A DNA stretch of 64,000 nucleotides from Flavobacterium anseongense (GTDB lineage: Bacteria; Bacteroidota; Bacteroidia; Flavobacteriales; Flavobacteriaceae): contig NZ_JAKIHN010000003.1 in NCBI RefSeq assembly GCF_021608185.1, positions 310,001 to 374,000 on the forward strand, written 5' to 3'. Position numbers and translations under genes: made by a program. Of this stretch, positions 6,836-16,800 are shown piece after piece. The stretch's first letter is position 1, and each line of letters starts with the position of its first letter. The notes beneath the pieces were generated by a model, which was not told where the DNA came from, did no database searches, and saw only the letters and a list, made by a program, of their open reading frames with translations.

Positions 6836-9800
6836 TAGCTTACCAAAAGTTTCAAATTCAATATATTTAGAATCAAATAAGTTTACGGGTATTTTTTTCT
6901 GCAACAATAAATGAAAGTTCTCTTCATGTGTAGAAACTATTAATTGCTTATTTAAGAATAAGATTAAGCTTCTGAATAAATCGATAAATGATAATACGTT
7001 AATACTATCCATTGACTGTATAGGGTCATCGATAAAAATACAATCAATAATTTCTCCATTGTCTGGATTTTTCGTTTTTAAAGCTCTCGCCAAAAAAATG
7101 CTTAGACTCAGAATGTTAATTTGCGCAGTACTAAAATATAGCGAAGGAACAGACTTTTCTTTTTTGCCGTTAACTTCTTTTATAGTATAAATTTGAAGAC
7201 GAGGATTTTTTTCGTCAAAATCGCATTCAAACTCTATCTCATTATAATCAGGATGCGGGTCAATTTTTTTATATATGCTATTTATTAATTTTTTATAGAA
7301 AAAACCATCAATTGTCTCTTTTAAAAACACAATTAAATTATTTTTTTCTTTATTTAATTTATCAGCAACATCTTTGAGATGTTTTGCTTCGTCTTTGAGA
7401 ATGTCAATTTCTTTTTGAAGTTTTGCAGTTTCATTGACTTTTAAACAGTCGTCCTTCAACTTTTCAACTATTGAAAAATTCTCAAATTTTTTGAACGCTA
7501 AATTTAAATTCTCTTTTTCTGTAGCTATTACTTTTTCAAATTCACTATCAGCTTGGGTTTTATTGATAATTTTTAAATCAATTCCAAATTCGGTTTTAAT
7601 ATATTGCTCAAAATTTTGAATTACTTTTTTAACAAGTAATATAATTTTATCTATCTCTTCTAACTTTGTTAAACATTCTTGCTTACTTAAATCATTCTTT
7701 AGTAATTTAGAATAAACGATGTTTTGAAGTCTTGTGTTTTCTTCAATTTCAGCGTTTATTTTTACTATTTTTTTAGAACTATCCGAAGCTGCAGCATTTA
7801 GTAAGTTTATATCTATTTGGTTAGTTTTGAAAATAGACGAATAAAAATTTATTACTTCTCTATATTCCTTATTAGCCTTTAATTCAGATATACTTTTAAG
7901 AAGATTGTCTGTGTTCGATAATGAGCTATTGATTTTGGTATTGCTATTCTTTATAGCATTTTCATTATTTACAACGCTGTTTTTCGCCTCTGACATTTTA
8001 TTCTCAAGCCTAACTATTTCATTTTTTATTTTTTCTTCAAATTCATTAATTTCAATATTGCCTTCGAAGAATATATTTATTTCTTTGATTTCATTCTCTA
8101 TTGTTATTAATTCTTGTGTTTTTGAGTTTTTTTGATAGCTTAAATTCTCAGCTTCCTTTTGATTTTTTAATTTATCTACTTGAAAAGGATTAATAATTTT
8201 ATTCAATTCTCTTTTCAGTTTTAATTTGTTTTTTAAAAGTTCATCATCGAGAATAATTAGTTGATTTTCAACATTTAATTTATCTTCAATACTTCTTTTA
8301 AGCACTATTCCAAACAGTTTATTGTCAGTTATTTTATCTGAAAGCTGAATAAATGAATCGTACTCTTGATTACATAAGGGACATTCAGAAGTATAGCTTT
8401 TTGAAATGATTTCTAAACCTTTAGAAATAAAGTCTTTTACCTCTTTGCTAAGTTCGTTCTGCTGGTTTATCTTATCATTAATTTCGATTAGAACTCCATT
8501 TTTATTTAAAATCTCGTTTTTAGTTTTAATTATGTTTTCAATAAGCTTTTGTTGATTTTTTAGTTCTTTAAAGTCTAAAAGGATATCTATGTCATTTTCA
8601 ACTTTTTCTTCGAAATATAAATATTGATTTAGTTTAAGGTTTATGGCTTCTATTGTTCTCTCTTTTTCGGCAATCTGATCGGTTAAATTACTTATTTCTT
8701 TTCCATATTTTTCTGCTTTCTTTTTCGACAGATTTAGTTTTTCTATCTGTAGAGGTATATACTTTAATTTGATTTGTTTATTCGACAGTTCGTCCCTGAG
8801 GGCAATTATCTCAGAAGTCTTTTTAGAATTAATTTCTAACAATTCTTCAATTGCTTTTTGATTAAAAATTTTTTCCTTTTCGTATTTATTTAAAATTTTA
8901 CCTCTTGCATTTATCTCGGCATCAATTGTTGAATAGGTTTTGAATTTCAGCTTAATTTCTGAATGTAATTTGTCTATATTTAATTCTTCTTGAACTTGCT
9001 TATATAAATTTATGCTTTTGGTCTCTAAACTTTCCTTTTCACTTAATAATTTAATTAATTCGTTTATCTCAACCTTGGATTTTTCAACTTCTTGTACTCT
9101 TTTGCGATTGTTGTAATAAGAAACAATTCCGTTATTTGCAGTTTCATTATTATCAGAAGGAGATCCATTGTATGCCAGATCAATAGTTCCTATTCTTAAT
9201 TTTATTGTTTCAATTTCAATATTGAGACTGACAATTCTTGATTTTACTTTTTGGTCTAAAACTTCAAATTTACTTTGGGTGAAAGTATCTTTCTCAATAA
9301 TATCTAATTCGTCTTCATAAAGTTTTAAAAACTCAATAGCTTTATTGATTTCATCAAATTTTTTACTCTCTTCATCATAATCTATTTTCAGCTGATTTTT
9401 TTGTTTTTCATCTATATCAGATTTTATGTTTTTTATGCTAAGTTCAATATTGTCTAATAGTTTCGATATGTTTTTTAAAGAGTTATTGTATGATTTAATA
9501 TCTGGATTAAATTCAACAAATTTATTGTATCTGTCATCTGCCTTTTCTTCTTTAATAAATGTGTCGATTAGGTCTTGGCTTAAAATTACTTCTTTAAAGT
9601 ATTTATTTTCCGGAATTCCTTTTGGGTTATATTTTTTTTTCGGATTGATAGTGCCTTTAAATTCTTGAACAGAAGTTTCAATATTCACCTCACCTTTTTT
9701 TGATTCATTATTTAATAAAATTGCGCCATCATTTTCTTTCCTAATTTTTGTAAAATCGATCATCCTGTCAAACCGCTGAATTTGATGTGTAACTCCCCAT

Positions 9801-9958
9801 TCAACGGCGTCATAAAATGAGGTTTTCCCAAATCCATTTGGGGCATAAATTGAAATAAAATTTGCAATATTGTTGTTCGGCAACATAAAGTCAAATGTAG
9901 AATCTTCAACATTCTTAAAAGCTCTAAATCCAGATATTTCCACTTTTTTAACTTTCAT
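6809..9958 (-). CDS. lmuB: SMC/Rad50-like ATPase of a Lamassu-type system (LmuB-like)
   Basis: A 1049-residue ABC-class ATPase. Walker A is APNGFGKTS at residues 39-47. Two long coiled-coil arms rich in Lys, Glu, Asn and Ile are separated by a zinc-hook motif CPLC at 526-529. The C-terminal half-domain has a signature-like segment (YFSTAQINILSLS, near 940) and Walker B IFIDDPIQSMD (D977, D978). This is the layout of Rad50/SMC proteins of Lamassu and related ABC three-component systems, which sense phage DNA and release an effector. It is the last gene of the operon, one base after the middle component. Base composition is very AT-rich. The ATPase call is certain; the Lamassu assignment rests on the neighbours. 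Confidence 0.88.
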   Translation of the reverse strand: MKVKKVEISGFRAFKNVEDSTFDFMLPNNNIANFISIYAPNGFGKTSFYDAVEWGVTHQIQRFDRMIDFTKIRKENDGAILLNNESKKGEVNIETSVQEFKGTINPKKKYNPKGIPENKYFKEVILSQDLIDTFIKEEKADDRYNKFVEFNPDIKSYNNSLKNISKLLDNIELSIKNIKSDIDEKQKNQLKIDYDEESKKFDEINKAIEFLKLYEDELDIIEKDTFTQSKFEVLDQKVKSRIVSLNIEIETIKLRIGTIDLAYNGSPSDNNETANNGIVSYYNNRKRVQEVEKSKVEINELIKLLSEKESLETKSINLYKQVQEELNIDKLHSEIKLKFKTYSTIDAEINARGKILNKYEKEKIFNQKAIEELLEINSKKTSEIIALRDELSNKQIKLKYIPLQIEKLNLSKKKAEKYGKEISNLTDQIAEKERTIEAINLKLNQYLYFEEKVENDIDILLDFKELKNQQKLIENIIKTKNEILNKNGVLIEINDKINQQNELSKEVKDFISKGLEIISKSYTSECPLCNQEYDSFIQLSDKITDNKLFGIVLKRSIEDKLNVENQLIILDDELLKNKLKLKRELNKIINPFQVDKLKNQKEAENLSYQKNSKTQELITIENEIKEINIFFEGNIEINEFEEKIKNEIVRLENKMSEAKNSVVNNENAIKNSNTKINSSLSNTDNLLKSISELKANKEYREVINFYSSIFKTNQIDINLLNAAASDSSKKIVKINAEIEENTRLQNIVYSKLLKNDLSKQECLTKLEEIDKIILLVKKVIQNFEQYIKTEFGIDLKIINKTQADSEFEKVIATEKENLNLAFKKFENFSIVEKLKDDCLKVNETAKLQKEIDILKDEAKHLKDVADKLNKEKNNLIVFLKETIDGFFYKKLINSIYKKIDPHPDYNEIEFECDFDEKNPRLQIYTIKEVNGKKEKSVPSLYFSTAQINILSLSIFLARALKTKNPDNGEIIDCIFIDDPIQSMDSINVLSFIDLFRSLILFLNKQLIVSTHEENFHLLLQKKIPVNLFDSKYIEFETFGKLKSSALKKG

Positions 9959-9959
9959 A

Positions 9960-10505
9960 TTATAGCTTCTTTATAGATTCAATAATTTGTTTCTGCCTCA
10001 TAGGATCCCCTATTATGGATTCATCATCTGGTATCAATTTCCATAATTTTTCATTTACGGGCGAATATTTTTTTTGTGTGATAATATTAGTTTCTTCAAT
10101 AACCTTTATCAAATCGGTGTTTGAGATGTGCTTAATAATTAATGCATTCAGTTTCCCGTTAGTTAAAACACCATCAAAATTATCTTCAACTATTTTTCTG
10201 CTTGAAAATCTATTATTTTCTATCTTATTCTTTAGTTCTTTTGAAACATGGTCAACCGCAACATAAATTATATAAATATTCCACTTATCTACTATGTTGT
10301 CTATTTTGCTTTGGTATTTAAGAGCAATTTCCCCAGATATTTTTTCCCATGTATCACTTTCTTGAAAGCTTTTGCTTGTTCCATGAACAAATAAAACGCT
10401 AATATTGATCCCTATTTTTTCGATAACAAATTTGAAATTTAATGTATCAAATCTCGAAGACAAATCTTTTAAAAGATCTTCCTTATAAATTAAATAATTC
10501 TCCAT
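9960..10505 (-). CDS. lmuC: Middle component of a Lamassu/ABC three-component system (LmuC-like)
   Basis: A 181-residue protein that begins inside the protease gene (23-base overlap) and ends one base before the SMC-like gene. It has no catalytic motif that I can see. The sequence alternates beta and alpha elements (ISVLFVHGT, YIIYVAVDHVSKELKN, ISNTDLIKVIEETN), as expected for the small adaptor that sits between effector and ATPase. In Lamassu systems this position is LmuC; in the ABC-3C nomenclature it is a middle component. Identification is mainly by position, size and operon context, so family assignment is moderate. Confidence 0.7.
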   Translation of the reverse strand: MENYLIYKEDLLKDLSSRFDTLNFKFVIEKIGINISVLFVHGTSKSFQESDTWEKISGEIALKYQSKIDNIVDKWNIYIIYVAVDHVSKELKNKIENNRFSSRKIVEDNFDGVLTNGKLNALIIKHISNTDLIKVIEETNIITQKKYSPVNEKLWKLIPDDESIIGDPMRQKQIIESIKKL

Positions 10506-11898
10506 ATAGTGTTTTTAATTTAGTTACTAACTCCGGTGAGTTATTAGCGTTGTACTCTCTAAAGTCATGAGAATTTTCTACTAACATATATTGTTTTAAG
10601 AACGCAAAATGAATAAACGTGAATCTATCAAAAACAAACTCCTGAGTCTCGCCAGATCCATTGTCGATAAACACATTTCCAAATTCTCCATTTAAATGCT
10701 CTTTTCTTAAAAAATCGATATTTGGAACTAAACTTCCTTTATTAATTTTATAATGGTGGACTTGAGTTGTCTTATGAGGGAGGATACTTGTGTTTATTAG
10801 TATTGTTCCATCAACAGCCAAATTACTGAAATCGCAGTTCATGCATTCTTTCAAGAAATTCTCGCTATGCCATTCTGTGTTAGTGTTTTTGTAAATTAAT
10901 CTAACTTTATCAAATAATTCTTCTAATTCATTTAGACTATGATTTTTTTCTTTTGCAATGTTCATAATTACTAAATATTCTAACCAACAACAATAAATTG
11001 ATTCGTCACTTAGATTCTTCGTGTCATTTTTATCTAATAATAGTCTCTCCTTAAAATATTCCTTAATGGCTATTGGTGTTATGTCACTCTCAATAACGTT
11101 AGTAGTTTTGGCTTTTAAAAAATTTCTTAAATATTGAATGTCCGAATCATCGGGCCCAGCGTTTATATTAAATGCATTGTCTCGTAAAAAACTAAAGTTC
11201 GCTAAATATGGAGGAAGTAAAGGAGATAAAGAATCACGATAATGCTCTATTATCTCAGTAAAAAATCTAATCGGTATAAAATCAATTTCATTTTGTGGGG
11301 ATATTGTTCTTGTCATTTGACTTTGAATACCTATCAATAAATAATGATCCTTACCTAATTTAACTATTCCTCCTCCTGACATCCCCGATATCGTTTCTTG
11401 ACTTTGATTCTCTGTTAATCTTACAGATTTCTTATACTGAGTATCATTTGAACTTTGGGAAATTTTATAATTAGTAAATTGTTCATGAGGGTTTTCGGCA
11501 TTCGCTTTTCTTTTATCATCAGGGAAACCGCATACACAAGTATTATTATCGATGGATGTATCTTCATATACGTACAGGTTTTTAATTTCAAAAATTTTAT
11601 ATTCATCAAATCGGATTTTTAGAATTGCTGAATCAACAGCAGGATTTATATGAGGAAAGTAATTTTGATTTTTTAGTAACGTAAACGGAATTTTCTCTGT
11701 TGTATATGTCCCATCTTCAAAAATAAAACGCAAAATATTTATATCTGTATTGTCTTCCTTATCTATATAAGCTTGGTCGGGTTTGATTTGTAGATTATGT
11801 TTAGCAGTTAAAATATAAAAATATTCTTCCGTCATGGGTTGAAATAATACGCCAGTGCCACCATCAATAATTACACTATATTGTTTAAAATTCTGCAT
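10483..11898 (-). CDS. Trypsin-like serine protease effector of the Lamassu-type operon
   Basis: A 471-residue protein with an N-terminal trypsin-fold domain. The triad is visible: His34 in LTAKHNL, Asp89 in AVDSAI, and Ser174 in ISGMSGGG. A preceding GTGVLF stretch is typical of the first beta strand. Residues about 230-471 form a mixed helical and beta region without protease motifs, likely the domain that docks to the ATPase complex. No signal peptide is present, so it acts in the cytoplasm. It lies one base after the hydrolase gene and overlaps the middle component. Lamassu systems with both a hydrolase and a protease effector are known (Lamassu-Hydrolase-Protease type); the substrate is unknown. 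Confidence 0.82.
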   Translation of the reverse strand: MQNFKQYSVIIDGGTGVLFQPMTEEYFYILTAKHNLQIKPDQAYIDKEDNTDINILRFIFEDGTYTTEKIPFTLLKNQNYFPHINPAVDSAILKIRFDEYKIFEIKNLYVYEDTSIDNNTCVCGFPDDKRKANAENPHEQFTNYKISQSSNDTQYKKSVRLTENQSQETISGMSGGGIVKLGKDHYLLIGIQSQMTRTISPQNEIDFIPIRFFTEIIEHYRDSLSPLLPPYLANFSFLRDNAFNINAGPDDSDIQYLRNFLKAKTTNVIESDITPIAIKEYFKERLLLDKNDTKNLSDESIYCCWLEYLVIMNIAKEKNHSLNELEELFDKVRLIYKNTNTEWHSENFLKECMNCDFSNLAVDGTILINTSILPHKTTQVHHYKINKGSLVPNIDFLRKEHLNGEFGNVFIDNGSGETQEFVFDRFTFIHFAFLKQYMLVENSHDFREYNANNSPELVTKLKTLYGELFNL

Positions 11899-11899
11899 G

Positions 11900-12970
11900 T
11901 TATTCTGATTTATATTCTGATATGGAGCAAAAATTTAAGTCTGGGTATGATTTTCTATCTTGGTCGGAAATAATATATTCTATTAAATTTCCATAATTAA
12001 AGTAAATGTTTGCTTCAGAGTTTTGAGTGGTAATTCGAGAAATAGTTCTTTTATTAGGCAAGCCATCACATGTTCCATCGCTTGAAATAACATAATTTTT
12101 TGTTTCAATGATTTCGAGTAGTTCCCTATTTGTATTTCGAGAACTTGCATGATGAGATATCTTCAATAATTCACTAATAATTGGGTTTTCTTTGCTATAT
12201 CCTAAATCATTTAAGGCTTCTATAATAACACTTGGATGTGAATCTGCCAAGAAGATAAATTTTCTTTCCTCATAGGTTAATATAAATGCTATTGAACTGC
12301 CATTGGCAACACTCTTGTCTTCATCAAAAGAAAAGTCATTTCGCTTTTCGTCATTTATTAGCTCGGAAAGTGCAATATTCCAATCTGAGTCACCTGCACT
12401 TGAAAAATAGTCATGTTTCGGTCTTTTAAACTCTTTTAATAATTTATATAATTTCTCTTTTGTGGGGGACAGTATTTCAATTTGGATGTTATCAATTTCT
12501 ACTTTGCAGCCTTTGAGGATTATTTTTTTCTCCCAAATATTATTATCTTCAATATACGTTTCAAATGTTTTTGATTGACCTATGCCTGTATAATTATCCC
12601 CAAATATTTCTGAATCTATTTCTAACTCATTGTTTTCCTCACTTTCAAAATAGTTTGCAATTGTTTTGCCAGAATTAAACCAAATATTTGTAATCAATTC
12701 ATGCGCTTCTTTATCTGTTGAGAACCATTTTAAAATTCCTCCAATATGATCGTCATCAATGTGTGTCAATATTAACAAATCTATTTTCTCATCAATTTCT
12801 TTAATTAGATCTATGACATCATTTAGTTCTCCTTTTTTTCTTGACTTACTTTCATAATATGTTGGACCAGTGCCACCATCAATAAGAATGTTTCTTTTCC
12901 TACTCTTCGAATCCTCATAAGTTATCAAGATAGAGTCGCCCTTAAATGCTTTTAAAAATCTTATTGTCAT
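11900..12970 (-). CDS. Metallo-beta-lactamase-fold hydrolase effector of the Lamassu-type operon
   Basis: A 356-residue metallo-hydrolase resembling the ComEC-type beta-lactamase domain. Visible motifs: LIDGGTG at residues 29-35, the metal site THIDDDHIGG (His70, Asp72, Asp74, His75), a later FLADSH and KISHHASSRN supplying further ligands. There is no membrane domain or signal peptide. It may cut nucleic acid or a nucleotide signal; the family alone does not decide. The gene is 26 bases after the membrane-protein gene and one base before the protease gene, so the five genes look like one transcript. Confidence 0.82.
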   Translation of the reverse strand: MTIRFLKAFKGDSILITYEDSKSRKRNILIDGGTGPTYYESKSRKKGELNDVIDLIKEIDEKIDLLILTHIDDDHIGGILKWFSTDKEAHELITNIWFNSGKTIANYFESEENNELEIDSEIFGDNYTGIGQSKTFETYIEDNNIWEKKIILKGCKVEIDNIQIEILSPTKEKLYKLLKEFKRPKHDYFSSAGDSDWNIALSELINDEKRNDFSFDEDKSVANGSSIAFILTYEERKFIFLADSHPSVIIEALNDLGYSKENPIISELLKISHHASSRNTNRELLEIIETKNYVISSDGTCDGLPNKRTISRITTQNSEANIYFNYGNLIEYIISDQDRKSYPDLNFCSISEYKSE

Positions 12971-12996
12971 TTATTAAATATTAGTCATTATATAAA

Positions 12997-13755
12997 TCAA
13001 TTTAAACTTATCTTAAATTGATTTATATTTTCAGTTTTTATAATTTTTGTTTCTTTTTTAAAATTATCAAATAAGAAAATATAATTTTTGGTCTTACCTA
13101 TAAATAGCAGGTTCTTGCTTGTTTTAATGTTTTTCCCCTTTTCAATTAATGAAAATTCAACTTTTTTATGTTCCTTAAAAACATACTCAATATCAATTAT
13201 ATTTTTACAATAAAGCATAATTGAGAGACCGCAAATTATGATGGTTGTGTTTTTTAGAATATCTTCTATTCCGATATCTATAATATCTAATAGGACTAAA
13301 ACAGATTGACATGACATTAATGTCAAAAAAATTATTGAAAGTTCAGAATGAAAATAATTAAATGCATATATCAATCCAACATTTCCAATAATCGAAATAG
13401 CAAAAATTATTTTCAAATTTGCTTTATCGTCAACAAAATCATCTAATGTGGTTTTTATTTTATCTTCGGTTTCATTTGAATTATTATTCTTCCGGTCCTT
13501 AAAATAACAATACATTTTTATTAAAAAAAATATTAGCAAATAATATAGTATAGCCCATGACAGTAATTTTATTATAAAAGGAACTTCCCCAAAAAATAAA
13601 ATTAGCACTTCATCAAGAGATAAAAATTGTTGGATTTTTATTCCAAAAACAGCGTAATACCAATATTGTTTTAAAAAGCCAAAAAAAATAATTAAAGAAC
13701 TAATTATAACTGATGACTCAATGATAATTTCCCTTGTCGTTTTCTTTTGATTCAT
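12997..13755 (-). CDS. Polytopic membrane protein heading the Lamassu-type operon
   Basis: A 252-residue protein I do not recognise. About five hydrophobic segments are visible: roughly residues 10-30, 48-82 (possibly two), 113-135, 140-162 and 170-188, followed by a soluble Lys-rich tail of about 60 residues. There is no signal peptide cleavage site and no enzymatic motif. It is the first gene after a strong promoter (13778-13807) and 26 bases upstream of the hydrolase gene. Lamassu systems as usually described have no membrane subunit, so this may be an accessory membrane effector, a regulator, or an unrelated passenger. Cytoplasmic membrane location is clear; function is unknown. Confidence 0.65.
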   Translation of the reverse strand: MNQKKTTREIIIESSVIISSLIIFFGFLKQYWYYAVFGIKIQQFLSLDEVLILFFGEVPFIIKLLSWAILYYLLIFFLIKMYCYFKDRKNNNSNETEDKIKTTLDDFVDDKANLKIIFAISIIGNVGLIYAFNYFHSELSIIFLTLMSCQSVLVLLDIIDIGIEDILKNTTIIICGLSIMLYCKNIIDIEYVFKEHKKVEFSLIEKGKNIKTSKNLLFIGKTKNYIFLFDNFKKETKIIKTENINQFKISLN

Positions 13756-13777
13756 TTGTAAAGATTAGAGATTACAT

Positions 13778-13807
13778 CAAATGTAATTATTTTTTAATTT
13801 TTAACAA
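13778..13807 (-). promoter_or_regulatory. Promoter of the membrane protein-Lamassu operon
   Basis: On the minus strand: TTG (13805-13807), a 19-base spacer, then TACATTTG (13778-13785), a perfect TAnnTTTG box. It is 22 bases upstream of the membrane-protein ATG. It places that gene as first of a five-gene transcript and separates it from the SEC-C gene upstream. Confidence 0.75.
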
Positions 13808-13851
13808 GATTTTATTTAATGATACTGTCGGAAAGTTAATATTATATGAAA

Positions 13852-16800
13852 TTAGAAATAACCATTTCTTTTAATCTCATTGAAGGAACTAATATTTATA
13901 TCACTGATTTTTTGCGTTATTTTTATAGGTAGTTGATAAGAGGATATCAATAAGGATTCTACTTTAAATCCTGCAAAATCATACTTAAATCTTGCTCCTA
14001 AAAAAATTAAATTATCTTTAAGCCATTTACTTCTCTCCCTATGTTTAGGTAATTGCTTAGTTATATAATTATTGGCGTCTCTTTGAAATTCATATATGAT
14101 TTTTGCTTGTTTGGTATTTTTGCATTCTATTGAATAGATAATCTTTTTAGACTTATCAAAAGCTAAAATATCCACATCACCAAAATTTTTCTCGTTACCT
14201 TTAACTGGTATCTTAAATTCAAATGGCACTACTTCTAATGAAGTGTAATCTTTCATCCATTTGTACACTTCATTTCTAAAGTGCTTCCCTTTAAAATTAT
14301 TTCTTTCAGCTAATAATGAATTGATTTTCTTTAGAGATGATTTTACTTTTAGGCTTCCATCAAAGAACACTGCCATAAAATTGTCAGAAGATGATGCTAA
14401 ATGTCTCGGGCTAAAAATGTATTTATAAATGTTTTTTTCATCTTTAATTTTGATAAATGGTCTCAATAAATAAGACAAAGCTCTATTATATCTCCAAGGA
14501 AAAATATCTGGATATTCATATCCAGTAGGAGGGCTATTGATATCCCCTCTTGAACTCAACGTAAAATGATTTAGAAAAGATTCTATTTCTCTTTCTGTTA
14601 GTTTGAACTCAACATTCAAAAGTTTTATAAAATCATTTTCGTCCAATATTAAACAAGAACTCTTTTCTTCAAAACAATATCTGGCAAGTTCATCCATGAG
14701 CCCTTTAATTTTAAAAAAATCAATGCCAAATTCTTCGTCAAATATTAAACCTATTTTATCATAATAACTATCATTTTCATTATCCTTTGTTTTCTTTCTC
14801 AATGTCGAGAATGACTCTACATATTCAAAATGTTCATCTTTTTTGTGTTCAATTGAAAATGCATTTAATTTATCAAAATAATCTTTTTTAATCCCCAATC
14901 TTCCAGAAGGCAATCTACCCATTTCAGGGTTGTCAACTTCAAAATTTAATAAATCTTTAGTTGTCCCTAAAAAAATAATCTCATCTATTAGGGCTACCAA
15001 TAAATCCACATCATCATCGTTAGGTACTTTATCACTATAGTAGGGTTCCGCAACTATGAATTCTGTCAAGCATCTCAAACTTAATCCAGTTCTAATGTTT
15101 TTTGAATCTTCATCAAAAAATTCTTTTAAAGTATCTTTATAGTTTTTAAAACATTCGTAGAAAGTAACAGCTCTTGTCTTTTTAAATGACATACTATTCA
15201 ATACTGCTTCATTCCTCAATATTACAAATCTTAATAATTCAATACAGTTAAATTTCGATAATGTTTCCCTTGCTTTATTTATCAGTGTGTCAATTCCCAA
15301 TATACAGATACTGATTTTCTCCTCCCTGGTTTCAATACTCGGTGGTATATCAATTCCCATCCAATTTATCATGTCTTCTAAAACAATAGAAGTGTCAGCT
15401 TTACTAAGATGTTTAATTCTACTTGAAATAAATCTATTATCTAATTTAATATCCTCTGATGTATCTCCAACAATAATCATTTTTGCCATACTCAAAGGCA
15501 TGTGTCTGTCAATAATATCAGGAGTGATATCAGGACTTATATTGATTTCAAAATTTACTTTAAATAATTCTATCAACCCTTTGAGAATAGTATCCATTAA
15601 TATTCTTTCTCCATAGTTGTTGTTTCTCTTTATAGCATTATTGATAGTTGCAGGAATAGTGATTGAAATTTTATTTAGCCGCTGATTTATAGAGTATTCA
15701 AAGACAACTTGAGCATCTTTATTTTTTGAAAAATCTTCAGTCGTATAGTTATTAAATTCTTTGGCTAAAGAAATCTCAATAGTTACTGGGATGTTTGGGA
15801 CATCCTTAAATAAATTTTTAAGTGTTGGTGAAAATTCATTAATCCAATATGCAATGGCGTCGATAAAGTTTTTACTTTCCCAGTCGTATGCTGTTTGATT
15901 TGCCACCCAAATTGGGAAAGTAAATATTTCTAAGATTAATTTTAATTCTCCATTCACAACTGTGTCTGCTAAATAAACAGGGGCATGTCGTAATTCATCA
16001 TACTTAGTTACTGGAAAGTATCCATAACCCTCTTCGCCGTTAATTGCTGGAGCTAAATGTCTATCTTCCTTTTGAAGGGATTCAATAACTCTATTCCCTT
16101 GAATATCGAATGTAAAATGTATGAACTCTGGTGTTTTGTTATCACTATGGAAAAAAGAGTCTTCATTTTTTTTATAATATGAGAAATATGTTAATATTGA
16201 GAAAAAAGGGGAGAGATTTAAATTTCTCTTTTCTGCCCTATCTTTTGCTTTTAAATATTTCCATATATCAAGTTTTTTTAATTCCCAAATTGCAATTGCT
16301 CTTTTTAGGTCATTTAAACCTGTTATCATTTGATAACTCGCATTCTTAATATGATTTTGACTTACTCTTTGAAGATGTTCTAAATCAAAGACTGAAAGTA
16401 TAGTTATGAATATAAATTGATTACTTCCTCCCTTTTGCTTAATAAAGGTTGCTATTTTTTTACTTAAATCATTACTATCTGATGGACCTAAAACATAATT
16501 AACTATCGCATATTTATCATTGTCAAATTTCCAAATATCAACATCAAAATCTATTAGCTCTTGATAAACGGAATCTGACTTCCACCCCATTTTTGTAAAA
16601 GCTATATTACACTCCATTTTACTTGTTTTTAGAAAAACATCATTAAATTCAATTGTTTCATTATGCTCCTCAATCTTATTTTTCAACAGAACATTTAGAC
16701 TATACATTTGGCAGGAAGGTAAAGCTAAATAGTAGTTTTCATTATATTCAACAAAAGGATGTTTTAAAAACTCTGGGTCGTCGGGCTTAAGATGTTTTAC

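Noticed and set aside
7905..8135. Antisense frames inside the SMC-like gene coding Phe/Ser/Leu-rich peptides
   Set aside because: Expected shadow of Lys/Glu/Asn-rich coiled coil; no independent evidence.
15287..15616. 109-codon hydrophobic frame on the plus strand inside the SEC-C gene
   Set aside because: Antisense to a long AT-rich gene; hydrophobic composition follows from the complement of Asp/Asn/Lys codons. No promoter or start context.
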